DNA of 64,000 nucleotides from Acanthosoma haemorrhoidale (lineage: Eukaryota; Arthropoda; Insecta; Hemiptera; Acanthosomatidae): positions 119,637,827-119,701,826 of the forward strand of contig OV884013.1 of NCBI GenBank assembly GCA_930367205.1, given 5' to 3'. How positions within the stretch are numbered: the stretch's first letter is position 1; each line of letters begins with the position of its first letter. This document shows, one piece after another, positions 12,201-23,609 of this stretch. The translations under genes were made by a program, and so were the position numbers. Below the pieces are notes generated by a model, which was not told the origin of the DNA, did no database searches, and worked only from the letters and a program-made list of their open reading frames with translations.

Positions 12201-15200
12201 GTGAGAAGCCAAGGGGTGACTTTTTAAAAAAAATAGAATTAAGTGCGGTTATGGATTATTTCAAAAGTGTATTGCACAATATTCAAGGGATATACATTAT
12301 AGCCGTTATTTAAGACAGATTTTGTCAAAATGATTTAACTTTAAACTGCGTTTTCACAAAATAATGAAATTGTCACTTGTAACCCTTGGCTTCTTAACCC
12401 CTCAATTGAAAGTGATATATATGTGTATGTTAAATAAAGTAATGATATTGGGATCTATTAAGAAAGTTCAGTCCACCGCCATCGGAAAAAAGTATTTGTG
12501 ATTCTGAAAAAGGTGTTTTAAGTTATACAAATTTTCCTTTGTAAAAGGGAAGCCATCAATCAATCAAGTAGTTTAAACTATCTATTAATTTACAATCTTC
12601 TAGTTGCGGTTTCTAGTTTTTATAAATGAGATATTTCTTGTGTGTTCTCAGCTATCCCCACCTAAAAATACTGTCTTTGGTATCTACAAGACATTTATTT
12701 ATTGTCTGCATTCCTTTGGGATTTTCCTGAATATTAACTGTCAACTTATAGGCTACATTACATCTGTACTTCTAGTAATTACTATATAAAAATATTGTTA
12801 AGTTATTTATTTCAGTTTGATAAAAGTCTCTTTTCTTAATTGTTTTAGCTTATCATTGTAAATGTATTGACCCCTGGCTGACCCGTAACAGACGTGTGTG
12901 CCCGATGTGCAAGAGAAAAGTGTTCGCTGCCGGGGAGAGAGCTCCCAGTGATACCGACTCGGCCAGTGAGGATGACGATCAAACTCCTCTACTCCGTACT
13001 GCTCAACAAACTCAAGGTGGAACTTTCCCAAGGGTAGGGATCAGTCGCCTTATGTATTATTTTATTATACATTGTAGTGTTTACTTACTTTTAAGTTATA
13101 CAAATTTTCCTTTGTAAAAGGGAAGCCATCAATCAATCAAGTAGTTTAAACTATCTATTAATTTACAATCTTCTAGTTGCGGTTTCTAGTTTTTATAAAT
13201 GAGATATTTCTTGTGTGTTCTCAGCTATCCCCACCTAAAAATACTGTCTTTGGTATCTACAAGGCATTTATTTATTGTCTGCATTCCTTTGGGATTTTCC
13301 TGAATATTAACTGTCAACTTATAGGCTACCATTACATCTGTACTTCTAGTTACTTGGGTAGGGATCAGTCGCCTTATGTATTATTTTATTATACATTGTA
13401 GTGTTTACTTACGGCCTTTAAAAAAAAAATATGAAAAAGCGCCCACGCACTTTGGGTAGTTGTTTTGTTTAATTGTCAATAAAAATCAATTAAACTTATA
13501 ATTTATTATATCTCAGGAGGGTCCTTGACAACAAAACATTTAATATAAAATAGATAAAAATACAACATATTGTTGTGATATTAGATATTGTGGAGTTTGT
13601 ATATAAGAATTTTAAATATAAAGATTTAATCCTACTTATCAAAAAGGCAAAATAAAAACAATTGAGAGTGGATGAAAAAAACAAAAGAGAGTATACTGGT
13701 TGTTGTGATGAGGAACACACACACATAATTATTCTCTATCTAGTTATGGGACCGGCCTAGTGTATAGGTGTCTGGGTCTAGTGATAGTGGAAGGGCATTT
13801 ATAGTATAGTTGTGGTTGTATCATAAGAAACACACACAAAATTACTCTCTAGTTTTAGCCAGTTATAATTAGTTGTTGTTGTGGTATTGAGAAAACACAC
13901 AGAGATTATACTCATCCAGTTTTGGGATCAGCCCGTGAGACATGTTAGCTGTAAATTGTGTGTCAGAAAAACTTTAAAATTTCTTTTAGTTAGTGGTATT
14001 GGACTTAGCAGAACCAAGAACTACAATGCTGTTTTGATTGCCTCCTGTAGATTCTCCTAATTTGACAAGTAATGCTTTTACGTATTCGTATGGGTAATTA
14101 CGAGGATATTAAGAAATACGAAGAACTCACATAAGAGGAAATATGATGTGTGCGGTGATATGAAGGCCTTCACAACAAATAGCTTAGACTATCTCGTACT
14201 CGACACCTCTCTGCTCAAACAATTCTAGACAACTGATTACTTGTCCTTGAAAGCATTTATAAACAACTGAACCTCGGCGTCCTCCCAGACAATCTACACT
14301 GGCCACACCCTTTTTTTTTCTGCACTTTTGAATTTAAACTTTTTATATATTTTTTTTTTATTCTTCGAAAGCAGAAGTGAGTCGGGCAAGCAGAGATGAG
14401 TGTTTGTTAAGAGGGAGACACAAGACTTACTTTAGCAGGTTTTAGTTGTTAGTGGGTTCGTTTCGTTCATTTTATGATTGTAATAAAAAAAATCAGGCAA
14501 TCAATAAATATGACTGCAATGAATTTATTTTCCTTACTTTAATAAAATATATTTTTTTTACCCATTTTGTTTCTGTGCAAATACCCAAAAAAAATTTATA
14601 CACCGATAGGCAAAAGAAGTCGCCACCCTGTTGAAATTGTTCTGATTTCCAATAAATTTGTTATTGACGTCTCCAAATACTTAAGAATACATAGCAGGAC
14701 AAAAAATATTAAAAGTATAAATTAAATTAAAACTAGTGGTATTTAAAAAAATAATTTTTATTAAGTAATTTTAATTTCGTTAATTTTTTTTAAATACCAC
14801 TGGTTTTTTATTTATTTTATACTTATAATATTCCTAATATGTTTTATATAGCCTGTTATTTATTATAAAAGTATTTGGAGACGTTAATAACAAATTTATT
14901 GGAAATTAATACAAATAATGGAGGATGGTTACTTTTTTTGCCTCGGTGTATGTACAGCCTAAACTGGGTCTGTTCAATGAATTTTTAGGCTGCTATCGTA
15001 GTTCATACAGACAGACAAAAACGATTGCCTGTTTGAAAGTAGAGCTTCTCCCTTCCGATGCATATTTGGCTAGATAACTTTAAGTAAACTGTAATGCTAC
15101 ATCTCTTAAATATTGTGAAAGATTATTTTTTTCTTTTTGTCTAGTTGTTCGCAGTTGCTATTATTGATCGAGCACGTTCGTCAATGAATACAAATACCAG

Positions 15201-18200
15201 CGATGAGCAGGATGACTCTTCCTCCTCAAGTATAATTCCTCAGTCCAGCTCCTCCGAAAGCAGTAGGAACAGAATCGCTCAGGAATTCCAAGGTGGTTAG
15301 TTAAGTATGCTATTTAGTAAATATTTAATTACACAGCGAGTAGGATCTGCAAACATCTACCGTTCTCATAGGCGTTTCATCCAGTCTGTAGTCTCAATAT
15401 TTGACAACCTCCAGGATATCTTCTTTCTAATTAGTGAAGTACGAGATTTTATAAAATCTGGTGCGTGCACTCTTATCTACAAAGGTTTTCCACTTACGTG
15501 TCAAGCTCTATGGTTAGAATAGACAAAATTTATTAAAGAAGTCAATTTTACTTGGGCTTTGTAGAATGTAATCTATTGTTAGTATAACTGCTTCATAATA
15601 TATTATTATGATTTCATTAAATTTTTAAATTTCTATCTGATTAACTTTTTATCTATTTATCTGAGATTTCAATGGTTCTTGTTAATTATATAGGAAAACT
15701 CTGGTTAAAGAAAAAATACAAGATTTTACAAAATTTACACTAATTTTAATTGAATACCCACAACAATTTCAATATTCCAATAATTTTATTATTCACCTCT
15801 ATATTAGACTCCACAATGGCAAGATCCACTATCTCTTATACATCATCATTCTTGCTTCTAATGTCCAACTTGGTTTGCCATGCTCTCAGCAATATCCAGT
15901 TCCATCCACTCAATCCCTTCTTCCTGAACTAAATTCTTCTTTCCAACACTGCTTTTCCACGTCCCTGTTCGCTGTTCAATACAAATTGTTCATTTCTTTA
16001 GACACCAATATATTGCCTCGTGCTTTAAACCAATTTAACTAAAAATGCTTAACATTCTTCCTCTAGCATAGGATAACCACAACTGCCTTCCCTCCTCCTC
16101 CTGGTCCAGAATTTTCCCTCCAATTTTCATATTCCCCACTCTTTCCAATGAATATTTGCCGCTCTTTTTTTCAAATTCAAAAGTCTTGATAAATTAATTT
16201 GACATCAAATATCACAACAATATAATTTCCAACTTTAAATCATTTGAGGGAGAAAAAATGACTTGCCTGAAGTAAAGGGTGTCCCGGAATTAACGCAAGA
16301 TTTGAATTTGCCACCATTTGTTCAGTAAAATGCTGGCCACTCTAAAAAAAAACAACTTGACAGCTGACCGTTTAGGGTTAGTAAAAATGGAGCTTTACAC
16401 GATAGAACAACGTGTCTTTATTGTTAAACATTATCTCAAAAATAATGAAAGTTTGGCGGCCGCAGTTTGAAAATTCCATACAAAATATGGTCGGAATAGT
16501 GTTTTGACTTCATCAACTTTGAAGAGATTAATTGAAAAATTTAGGGAGACTGGATCAGTTGGACTTAACACACTGGTCGCCCAAAAACAAGCTGTTCAAA
16601 TGTCAATATCGAAGCAGTGCGTGAGAGTGTTGTTGAAAATCCAGGAACATCAATTCGGCGTTGTAGACAAGAATTGAAAATTTCAAGAAGCTCTCTACAG
16701 TGTATACTCACTAAAGATCTGGGTCTCCATGCTTACAAAATTCAGTTAACGCAACAATTGAAGGTCCTGTAGTCCCTCGTTTCGGTGATCAGAATTGGCC
16801 CCCTAGATCGTGTGATTTAACACCTTTAGATTTCTTTTTATGGGGTTATTTGGAGTCAAAAGTGTATGTCAACAAGCCCACATACACCTGTGCATTGAAA
16901 GAGGAAATTCAACCACATTTATGCCAAATGGTTGTGGAAAATTTCGACAAAAAGAGTGCGTATGTGCCAGCAAAGTCGTGGAGGCCATTTGTCCGATGTG
17001 TTATTCTATAAATAACCCTATCCTATTTACTTTATAATCCAATAAAAAAATAACAACAAAAATACTAAAAACTGTGTTTTCTATTTAAATCAAATCTTGC
17101 GTTAACTCTGGGACACCCTTTAATAGCCAAGAATTGGAGTGTGAAGTCATAGTCTGTACAGTAAAACTTTGATATAACGCTCCCGTTTATTATGATATCC
17201 CGGATATAACACTCTGTTTCCTGAGCCCTGGTCCCAGTGGGGGATTTCCCAATGAAAGTTTATTTTTTGAACCGCTCCAATTTCCTGTTTATATTGCTGT
17301 GATGGAAGGATTTAACACATTTTTTCTAAAGACATTTTCATTTTTTAAAGTAGAAATTAGATGATACTATGTCAACATTAAATTGAGTGTACGATTAAAT
17401 TAAAACCAGGAAAGAAACAACATGATGCCATCTAATGATCTCCCTCTTAGATCTAATGAATTCCACAAAAATAATTTCTATGAATTTTCTCTCTCCCTTA
17501 CAAATGTTTCCATGAATTAACTTGTGCATTTACAATGTATTTTCCTTTCACCATTTTATCTTTCTCGGTCCTGTCAACATTGCATAAAATGTCGCAAAAA
17601 ACATGTTTCAATAAAAGAAAAATATGAACTAATACAAGAGTTTGATCGATCTACATTGAATCAAGAAGATTTTGTTGCATCCAAGAAGATAAGTGCGTCA
17701 ACTTTACGTACGATATTAAAGAAAAAAAGTGAATTTGTTTTGCCACATGAAGGAACTAGCCGTAAAAAAAATAGGGTCTGTGTAATATGAAGAGGTGAAA
17801 ACCATTCTAAAAAAATTGGTTCATCCAGACCAGGAGCTCTAACATCCCGACAAGTGGCCCCATTTTGCAAGAAAGGGCCTGGCGAGTGGTAAGCTCCTTG
17901 CGGATTCCAGACTTAACCGCTTTTGATTTTTGATAGGTTCAAAAACAGGCACTAGATCATTTATAAACAAATTTGTATCTATCTCCCTCGCAGGTTTTTG
18001 GCCTTTGTTATTCTTGTTATTGCCACCTAGGGGCCATTTCCCCTACGTCATGAGTATTTTTGCCACGTGTGAAACTAACCAAAAGACTTTTATGTTTAGT
18101 CCTATTTCATATATATATATTTTTTTGTGATATTTAGATGTTGTAAATTTTATTTATCAAGACTTTAAATTCGAAATTAGCGGGGATAAAAGGCCGGTAA

Positions 18201-18978
18201 ACGATCCGTGGATCATGGTTATGAATGTATGGACATTATTTGCTGCCGTTGTATAATATTAATATTTGTCATAAATAATATCAATGATTAAAGTCAAATA
18301 TTTTATTATTGTATTTGTTAACTTTAAAATAAGAAAAGTTAAAATATATGAGACAACTGGCATTGGAAGAAAGAAGGATGAAAAATCAAGAAGGCAAGGC
18401 AAAAGACGAGTGTAAAAAGGACAAGAGAGCTCATCCCGGATACAAGCGGATGGAAGAAGAGTTGTAAAAGAAGAAGAATTGAGATGGTAGCAGTGGACGT
18501 TTACTGATAGCGTGGAACAAAAGCAACAAAGGAAGAATTCGCAGAAGAACAAAGAAACTAGATGAAGCAAACTTAAAAGGGCACACAATTTAGTAAATCT
18601 GGCCAGTCGCGAGTAATATTAAGGTAAAATAAAAATTTAGTAAGTAAACCATTGTAATTTGTCACAGACTTGCTTGTATATATAAATTAATAAATAGTTT
18701 TATAATTAAACAATTTTCCTTTTGCCAGAATTCTTTTTTATATTAACAGAACCTAAAAAACCTCAGATTAAATTTAAAAATAAAACAATATCTATAAAAA
18801 AATAACAATATATATATGATTATGGCAATAATTGTCTATGACTTTATGTTAAGAGTATAATGTATGTTTGTTTTTTTCAGAACCAAGCCACCGAATTTTA
18901 GGCAGATCACCTTCGAGTAATGCACTTCTAGGGAGTCAGGATGACATTTCTTCCGATAGAAATGAAGTTGTTATTTGA
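6255..18978 (+). CDS. Rnf13: RNF13/RNF167-type PA-TM-RING E3 ubiquitin ligase, nine exons
   Basis: Coding exons: 6255-6269 (tentative), 6342-6500, 7074-7269, 7352-7454, 10328-10433, 10671-10845, 12849-13033, 15145-15292 (or 15295) and 18881-18978. All junctions are GT-AG and in phase, giving about 394 residues (human RNF13 has 381). Order of parts: signal peptide (about 1-25), luminal protease-associated domain (about 26-160, with an ENACxxI-like segment at PEDACSRIDPPP and several NxS/T sites), one membrane helix (about 174-195), a basic linker (RRARKRR), then a RING-H2 with C231, C234, C249, H251, H254, C257, C269 and C272. An acidic dileucine signal, DQTPLL, ends at 300, and a serine-rich tail closes the protein. 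The family acts in endosome/lysosome membranes, moving ubiquitin to membrane-associated substrates. The RING is split by the 2-kb intron after H251. AATAAA at about 19458 is a likely poly(A) signal. The mini first exon (MESFE) rests only on phase and a 72-base intron. Confidence 0.85.
8481..8646 (-). mobile_element. tRNA-derived SINE
   Basis: On the minus strand the element opens with a tRNA-like head: GGTATAGTGATTAAAGTAAC resembles an A box, and about 30 bases on GGGTTCAAATC matches the Pol III B box. A non-tRNA body follows. The match is to promoter boxes only; the family is unknown. It lies in RNF13 intron 4. Confidence 0.6.
8766..8840 (+). repeat. 35-bp direct repeat, two copies plus partial
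   Basis: CCTCTTTTTCCGTGATGATT and the next 15 bases repeat in tandem with a single change (GTGATG to GTAATG), then a third copy begins with CCTCTT. Intronic. Confidence 0.8.
8960..9610 (+). mobile_element. Degenerate non-LTR retrotransposon fragment with internal duplication
   Basis: A broken frame reads YLGV and, farther on, FINRHKSLEQTC and FDGHVILMLAYNCPLW, which resembles the segment C-terminal to the reverse transcriptase in Jockey-like elements. 8975-9180 and 9190-9360 are diverged copies of one unit, both with TAAGGATCAG and a TCAACAGACAT motif. Stops and frameshifts are frequent. Clade assignment is weak. Confidence 0.45.
9824..10121 (+). repeat. Minisatellite, about 70-bp unit x 4
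   Basis: Units start at CTTTCTGAATTCCCCTAAT and end in TTTTAGTCGAGCAAATAGCC, spaced 68-70 bases. The first unit carries an ATT microsatellite insertion. The array is in RNF13 intron 4 just before the transmembrane exon. Confidence 0.9.
11176..11905 (+). repeat. Unclassified 0.7-kb interspersed repeat, copy 1
   Basis: This matches copies at 18121-18790 (plus) and 52084-52838 (minus). Shared landmarks: TGTGATATTTTGATGTG near the start, AACTCAAAATTAGC, a purine-rich middle (GGATCAAGAAGGCAGCGGAA), AATAAACAATTTCTCCTTTTG and TTATTAACAGAACCTTAAG, then an AT-rich tail. The TGT..ACA core and AATAAA near the end are LTR-like, but no target duplication brackets the core and similarity continues past it. 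Lies in RNF13 intron 6. Confidence 0.7.
12517..13412 (+). repeat. Tandem duplication around RING exon; second copy has lost the exon
   Basis: 12517-12780 and 13090-13354 are nearly identical, as are 13034-13090 and 13356-13412. A unit of about 573 bases containing the second RING exon was duplicated in tandem, and the downstream copy then lost about 250 bases covering the acceptor and exon while keeping the former donor (GGGTAGGGATCAG). Confidence 0.85.
13670..13935 (+). repeat. Degenerate tandem repeat, three diverged units
   Basis: Three units share GTTGT(T)GTG, AACACACAC, a TTA(T/C)TCTC stretch and AGTTTTGG or similar, about 90 bases apart. Divergence is high; boundaries are approximate. 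Intronic in the RNF13-like gene. Confidence 0.5.
14600..14948. mobile_element. Tc1/mariner-type MITE
   Basis: About 350 bases with long imperfect terminal inverted repeats. The left end is CACCGATAGGCAAAAGAAG and the right end reads CACCGAGGCAAAAAAAG on the other strand; inside, CCAATAAATTTGTTATTGACG mirrors CGTTAATAACAAATTTATTGG. TA flanks both ends, as expected for a TA target duplication. There is no coding content. Lies in RNF13 intron 7. Confidence 0.8.
16275..17120 (+). mobile_element. Mariner-superfamily element, internally deleted, copy 1
   Basis: 846 bases bounded by AAGGGTGTCCCGGAATTAAC and its inverse, with TA on both sides. Broken frames read IEQRVFIVKHYLKNNESLAA (helix-turn-helix start) and DLTPLDFFLWGYLESKVY (last catalytic Asp region), so it derives from a DDE transposase gene. 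Stops and a large central deletion make it non-autonomous. Copies 2 and 3 are at 57438-57993 and 61252-62115. Lies in the last RNF13 intron. Confidence 0.9.
17159..17900 (+). mobile_element. Pogo/Tigger-like element fragment
   Basis: The start CAGTAAAACTTTGATATAAC matches the usual Tigger-type terminal repeat. A frame at 17524-17790 encodes a CENP-B-type helix-turn-helix (CIKCRKKHVSIKEKYELIQEF, then SASTLRTILKKKSEF). The rest of the transposase is absent and no right terminal repeat was found, so the 3' boundary is approximate. Confidence 0.65.
18121..18790 (+). repeat. Unclassified 0.7-kb interspersed repeat, copy 2
   Basis: The most diverged copy of the family at 11176-11905: TTGTGATATTTAGATG, AAATTAGCGGGGATAAA, CAAGAAGGCAAGGC, AACAATTTTCCTTTTGCCAG and TATTAACAGAACCT occur in the same order. 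It ends about 100 bases before the last RNF13 exon. Confidence 0.65.
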
Positions 18979-21900
18979 GGACTGGCTTTAAAGTATGGAT
19001 TTTTTCTTTGATTCATCGATTTACGCACATTTAATGAATCAATGAAGTTCTCTCTTCAAAAAATTATATCGCGGCCCAAACATTTTGGTTTTCTGTTCTA
19101 CGCTAACTGTAGGAAAACTGTAGCCATAGCATCCCCCTTTAAACAAAAATATATTTAGAATTTTATAAGTTTTGACATTTAATGGCTCTTGAAAATGATT
19201 TGTGCCACGATAAAATTTACTTGAGAGATATTTATTGGTATATTTTATAGTTAGTCAAAAATGTTATATACGATGTAACATGTAATATTAAACTTTAATT
19301 GCCTTAGAATCTTGTTTTAGATGATCATATATATGAAAGCATTGTACTTTTTCAAAACATTTTCTATTTCATTCTGGCCTCTATATTGTAACAATTTTGA
19401 TTTTCTTCTTTGTTAAAATATTTGTACTCTCTTATTTATAAAAGGTTAAAGGACATAAATAAAAATTCGTAAATGATAATAGTTTATTTTATAGTGTTTA
19501 AATTATCTCAGGGTTCAATATGGTTTTAGAGCATAACTTAGTCCATTTCAAATGTTTCATATTAATATAATTGTAAAGAAAGTTTTATAAGTTAAAAATA
19601 ATAGTTAGCAAATATGTACTGTAATACATGGACATTCTTCAATGTTGGGCGGTTGGTTGTCTTCAAACCTACCTGATTTCTTCTATTCTCCGGCCTAAAA
19701 CATGCGGCTTCTCTTTAGTACCCGGCCTCACGGTCATTGGCCAATTTTTCTCACTGACTGCTTGAATAAAAAAGTACCCTTCTGTCTCCTATACGCTGCT
19801 ATTTATTGGAAACTACCCCCTCCCAAAATAGCTGAAAAAACCAGAAGGTAGCCTTGTATACACGGGTGTTGGTGGCCAAGTCCAAAACACCATTATTATT
19901 TCAACCACAAACTAACTTCCTTAAAAACAATGCTAATATTTGACAATAAAATATTACAATATATTATTCTATCATGATTAAACACCATGTTTTGTTTATC
20001 ACTTTGTAAATATTGTTAAATAAAATTAAGTCTGGTGTGAAAAGGGTAATCTAATGATGTTCTCTTTCACGAAGAAATTTTCAAAGATCTAAAAAATAGC
20101 TTCATAAGGAACTTACTTGAGTAAGTAATATAAAGTTGTCTGCTGGAAAAAAGTAACAAGCTCTAATCCACTCCGGAGTACTTAATAGACTGCTCCTGTG
20201 ACTTGGTAATCGCGATTAAGAAAGCAATTCTCACTGGCGATTGCGATCTCTCAAAGTTTAAAGGGAGACCCCTTAGAAAAATGATATCTATGAGTGGGAT
20301 AAAAACTGCTTCATGCTCTCCTTTCTCTGTTTTGACACTTCAGTTACGTTACCTATCATCTTCTTGGTTCCGCTAACAGCCTCGGGCCGTTGCGAAGTGT
20401 TGGCCGGTCAGGGTTCCATAGTAAAATAATAGGAGATCCTACTTAAAGTGTAAAAGGTGAGGTGACAATCCAAAATTTTTTTTTAAAATGACATTTAATT
20501 TTTTACTCCTCCCCCTACTCGCTGATGGGGCTGCACTTGGACTTAAACAGAGTATTAACCTTATCTCAACAACCTTAAAAACTATTGCTTCAATCTAATA
20601 TCGGTCGTTTTTGATTATTTTTACATATAATTTTTACTAGTTTTTTTGCCCGATTGTAAGTCATATATGCACCAAGTTTGTGGAATTTCACACACACATC
20701 CCTTTGTATGTATATAGAGATATATAAAAAAATACAGGTTGGTTCACAGTTTAATTACTGAAAAACATATTTAAGCCGGTATAAACCAACGAAAAACAAT
20801 TGCAGATCTTCTGTTCAATAGATCAGATAGTATCAAATAAATTTTTATTTAGGCAATTATATATATTGTTTGTTTTTTAAAACTAATATCTGTGTCTGAT
20901 GATTTAGATAACTGCTTTTATGTGATTTCAGGGACACTTTACTGAGAGGTCAACGCTGTTATATTCGAAGGACGTCTACCCCAACTAAAAATATTACCCG
21001 TCCTCTAAGACCTGCAAATATCAATCATGCCAAGATAAATGCACGTGTATATACATATCCTCTGTATATATATATATTTAAAACTCTTTATCAAATAGTC
21101 GAATGGGAACTCCGATTCTAATAAAAATTTTAACTAACATGGGATAACGGTTGGCTGTCGAATAATGAGAACTTTTATTCTGATTTTATGTTTTTTATAC
21201 GGCAGCTATAGAGAGCATTTTTAGCAATTTATCAATTTTACTATATGTAAAAAGAATTTTAGGTGTATAATAATGAATTATTACTTGTTCTTTGTTTTAA
21301 AAAAAGTATAAAGTTTACCAAAAAAAAAAAAAAAAAAGTTATTTAATTCGACTGTTTTTATGTTTATTCCCGTGCACTATTACATTTTTCAAGTTGATGT
21401 ATTTGTTGGTATATCACTTTAGGTTAGGTTGAATAAAGAAGACAGATGTTAGATTTTCATCATCTTAATCCGATATCTCGACGAATACATCCACTCAAAT
21501 ATAAATTCTTAGCTGACTCACGAACATATTTCAATCCAAATGAAATCCCCAATTTTTCAAAAACTGTTTATTATAAGAGGCAATAGTATGCCCTGGCTTG
21601 ATAGTATTTAATACTTCAGGATATTGAAGTTACCATGTAAATAAATGCTAATAATAGTTTCAAAAATATTTGTTAAATATTTTCAGTGAGAAAAAGGTTG
21701 CTGTGAAATTCGATTTATTTTATTTTTTCATTTAAATATTACATGTATTCGTAATCTGAAGAAGCTTATGGTGGATTAAATTAACGGATTTAAGCTTGTC
21801 AAATAAGGAATTCATTTTTTTAATTTACTTTTCGCCTTTTAAACATAAAAATGATGTCTTAATTAGTAATTCCTGTGATAAGTGTGGGCTATTTGCAAAC

Positions 21901-22277
21901 TATCTAGATTAAAGAACTCATACGTATTGTTAAGATTGTATAATTAGGACTACTAAAAAACTAATCATAGTATTTTCTAATTAATATTTTATACTAAACT
22001 ACTAGCCCCCATAATGGTAGGTATGAGATGAAACTGAAGCTTTAGAATTTAGTCTGAATATTTTATATTGCAACTTTTAATGGTGTATGAAAATGTAAAT
22101 AATAAAAAAATTAAAATGAATATTTTTTTTATATCATTTGACCTTCCCTAAATTGAAAGCCTCTTGAATTCACTGCAATGTTATCTTAATTAAATGCTGA
22201 TAAGCAGGCTATATCTAGTAAGTAAATCACAGACTAACACCATTTCTTCATTATTGTTAAGTGTGGGGATCACTTGC
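18979..22277. other. RNF13 3' flank and AT-rich spacer
   Basis: The first part is probably RNF13 3' untranslated sequence (AATAAA near 19458). A GC-richer patch at 19640-19900 and another near 20330-20420 look like old repeat sequence that I cannot classify. Nothing coding is seen. Confidence 0.4.
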
Positions 22278-22537
22278 CAGAGGCGTAACTACAGGGTGGC
22301 AGGACTGGCAAAATGCCACGGGCCCCCGACCCAAGAGGGCCCCGGCCTAAGTGGCCGCGAGCTCAGAAATATTGTTTTAATATTGTACCTATTTATAAAA
22401 ATATTAAAATATATATACCATAATACAAATTATTGGTTGTGGGTAACTAAACTACTCCTAAGTATAATAAAGCTTAATGATAGGGCCCCCATTAAAGGAA
22501 TTTGCCACGGGCCCCAGATGATATAGTTATGCCACTG
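22278..22537. mobile_element. hAT-type MITE with perfect 8-bp target duplication
   Basis: 260 bases start CAGAGGCGTAACTA and end TAGTTATGCCACTG, an inverted match. TCACTTGC flanks both sides exactly (22270-22277 and 22538-22545), the 8-bp duplication typical of hAT insertion. Inside the ends are GC-rich matching blocks (TGCCACGGGCCCC at left, TTTGCCACGGGCCCC at right, the latter in direct orientation). No transposase is encoded. Confidence 0.92.
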
Positions 22538-22545
22538 TCACTTGC

Positions 22546-23600
22546 TTTAATTTTTACTCTTTTTTTCCCCCCCCCCATACAATTTCTTAATAATGTCATT
22601 ATTACATCAGCATTGATGATGTACAATTACCATTTATATATATTCATTATCATATTTACTAGAAATACCGCTGAGTATATTTGTAAAAAGACTACAAGTT
22701 GGCTAGGAAGGGAGAGCCACCCTCTATTGATCTTGTACAGTTAATGTCCTGAGCATAGACTGGTGATAAAAGCTAAAACCACCAATTAGGGGTGTACTTG
22801 GAATGGTATAAAACCTTGGAATGCGCTCCATTTCAGCTTTTTGAAAGCAGCTCAGCTCCGGAACGTAATGAATACAAAAAGTGTGGAAAGAGTGAACTGA
22901 ATGTGTTAATTTCAATAGATCTCATTAACTAGGCGGCTAGGTTTACTAACAGATGTCAACTTGAATCGAATTAAAATTAATCATATTAAATGGTTTATCA
23001 CAATAATGTTCAATGAATAACCTACCCTTAAATTTTAACAAAAATTGAAAACATTGTTAATACAACTAATAATCGATTTGTTTGACGTCTGACATTGTTT
23101 GTTATTTATGAATATATTTATCCCTTGGGATGAGGGATTAACCAGTAGTGACTTTTTAAACGATTCATAACTCTTAATTGTGTGATTATGCGTACTTCAC
23201 AAACTATTCATTTCAGTGCCTCCCAAAAAATGTAGATTCAACGCTGTAATCAGCCTTTTTACATTCCTTCCCTCGCAGGGGAAATAGGGTTGTCTTTACC
23301 TACACAGAATTTTTTTAAATTATGTGTTCCAAGTTTGGTATAAATCGCTTCAGGCATTCCATAATTATGCTGGAACACACACATTCAGTTATATATAGAT
23401 TTACATTCATTAATATCAATCATATAAACAGAAACAACTATTTCTAATGGATGGATCATATGTTCAATCTATATTATTAATGAGATAAGATGATCCCATG
23501 AAAAAATATAGAAAAATTCCAATAATATATTAAAGATTATTTCATGTAAATAATTGGAATCTAGTAGGATCTATTTGATAAAATCCAAACATTCTTCAAA
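22546..23600. other. AT-rich spacer
   Basis: No gene is seen. A GC-richer patch around 22690-22920 contains TTAGGGGTGTACTTGGAATG, which resembles a hAT-like end, but no partner end was located. Confidence 0.3.
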
Positions 23601-23609
23601 AAAAATAAC

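Noticed and set aside
22724..22915. Possible hAT-like element starting TTAGGGGTGTACTTGG
   Set aside because: Only one end resembles a hAT terminus; no inverse partner or 8-bp duplication was found.
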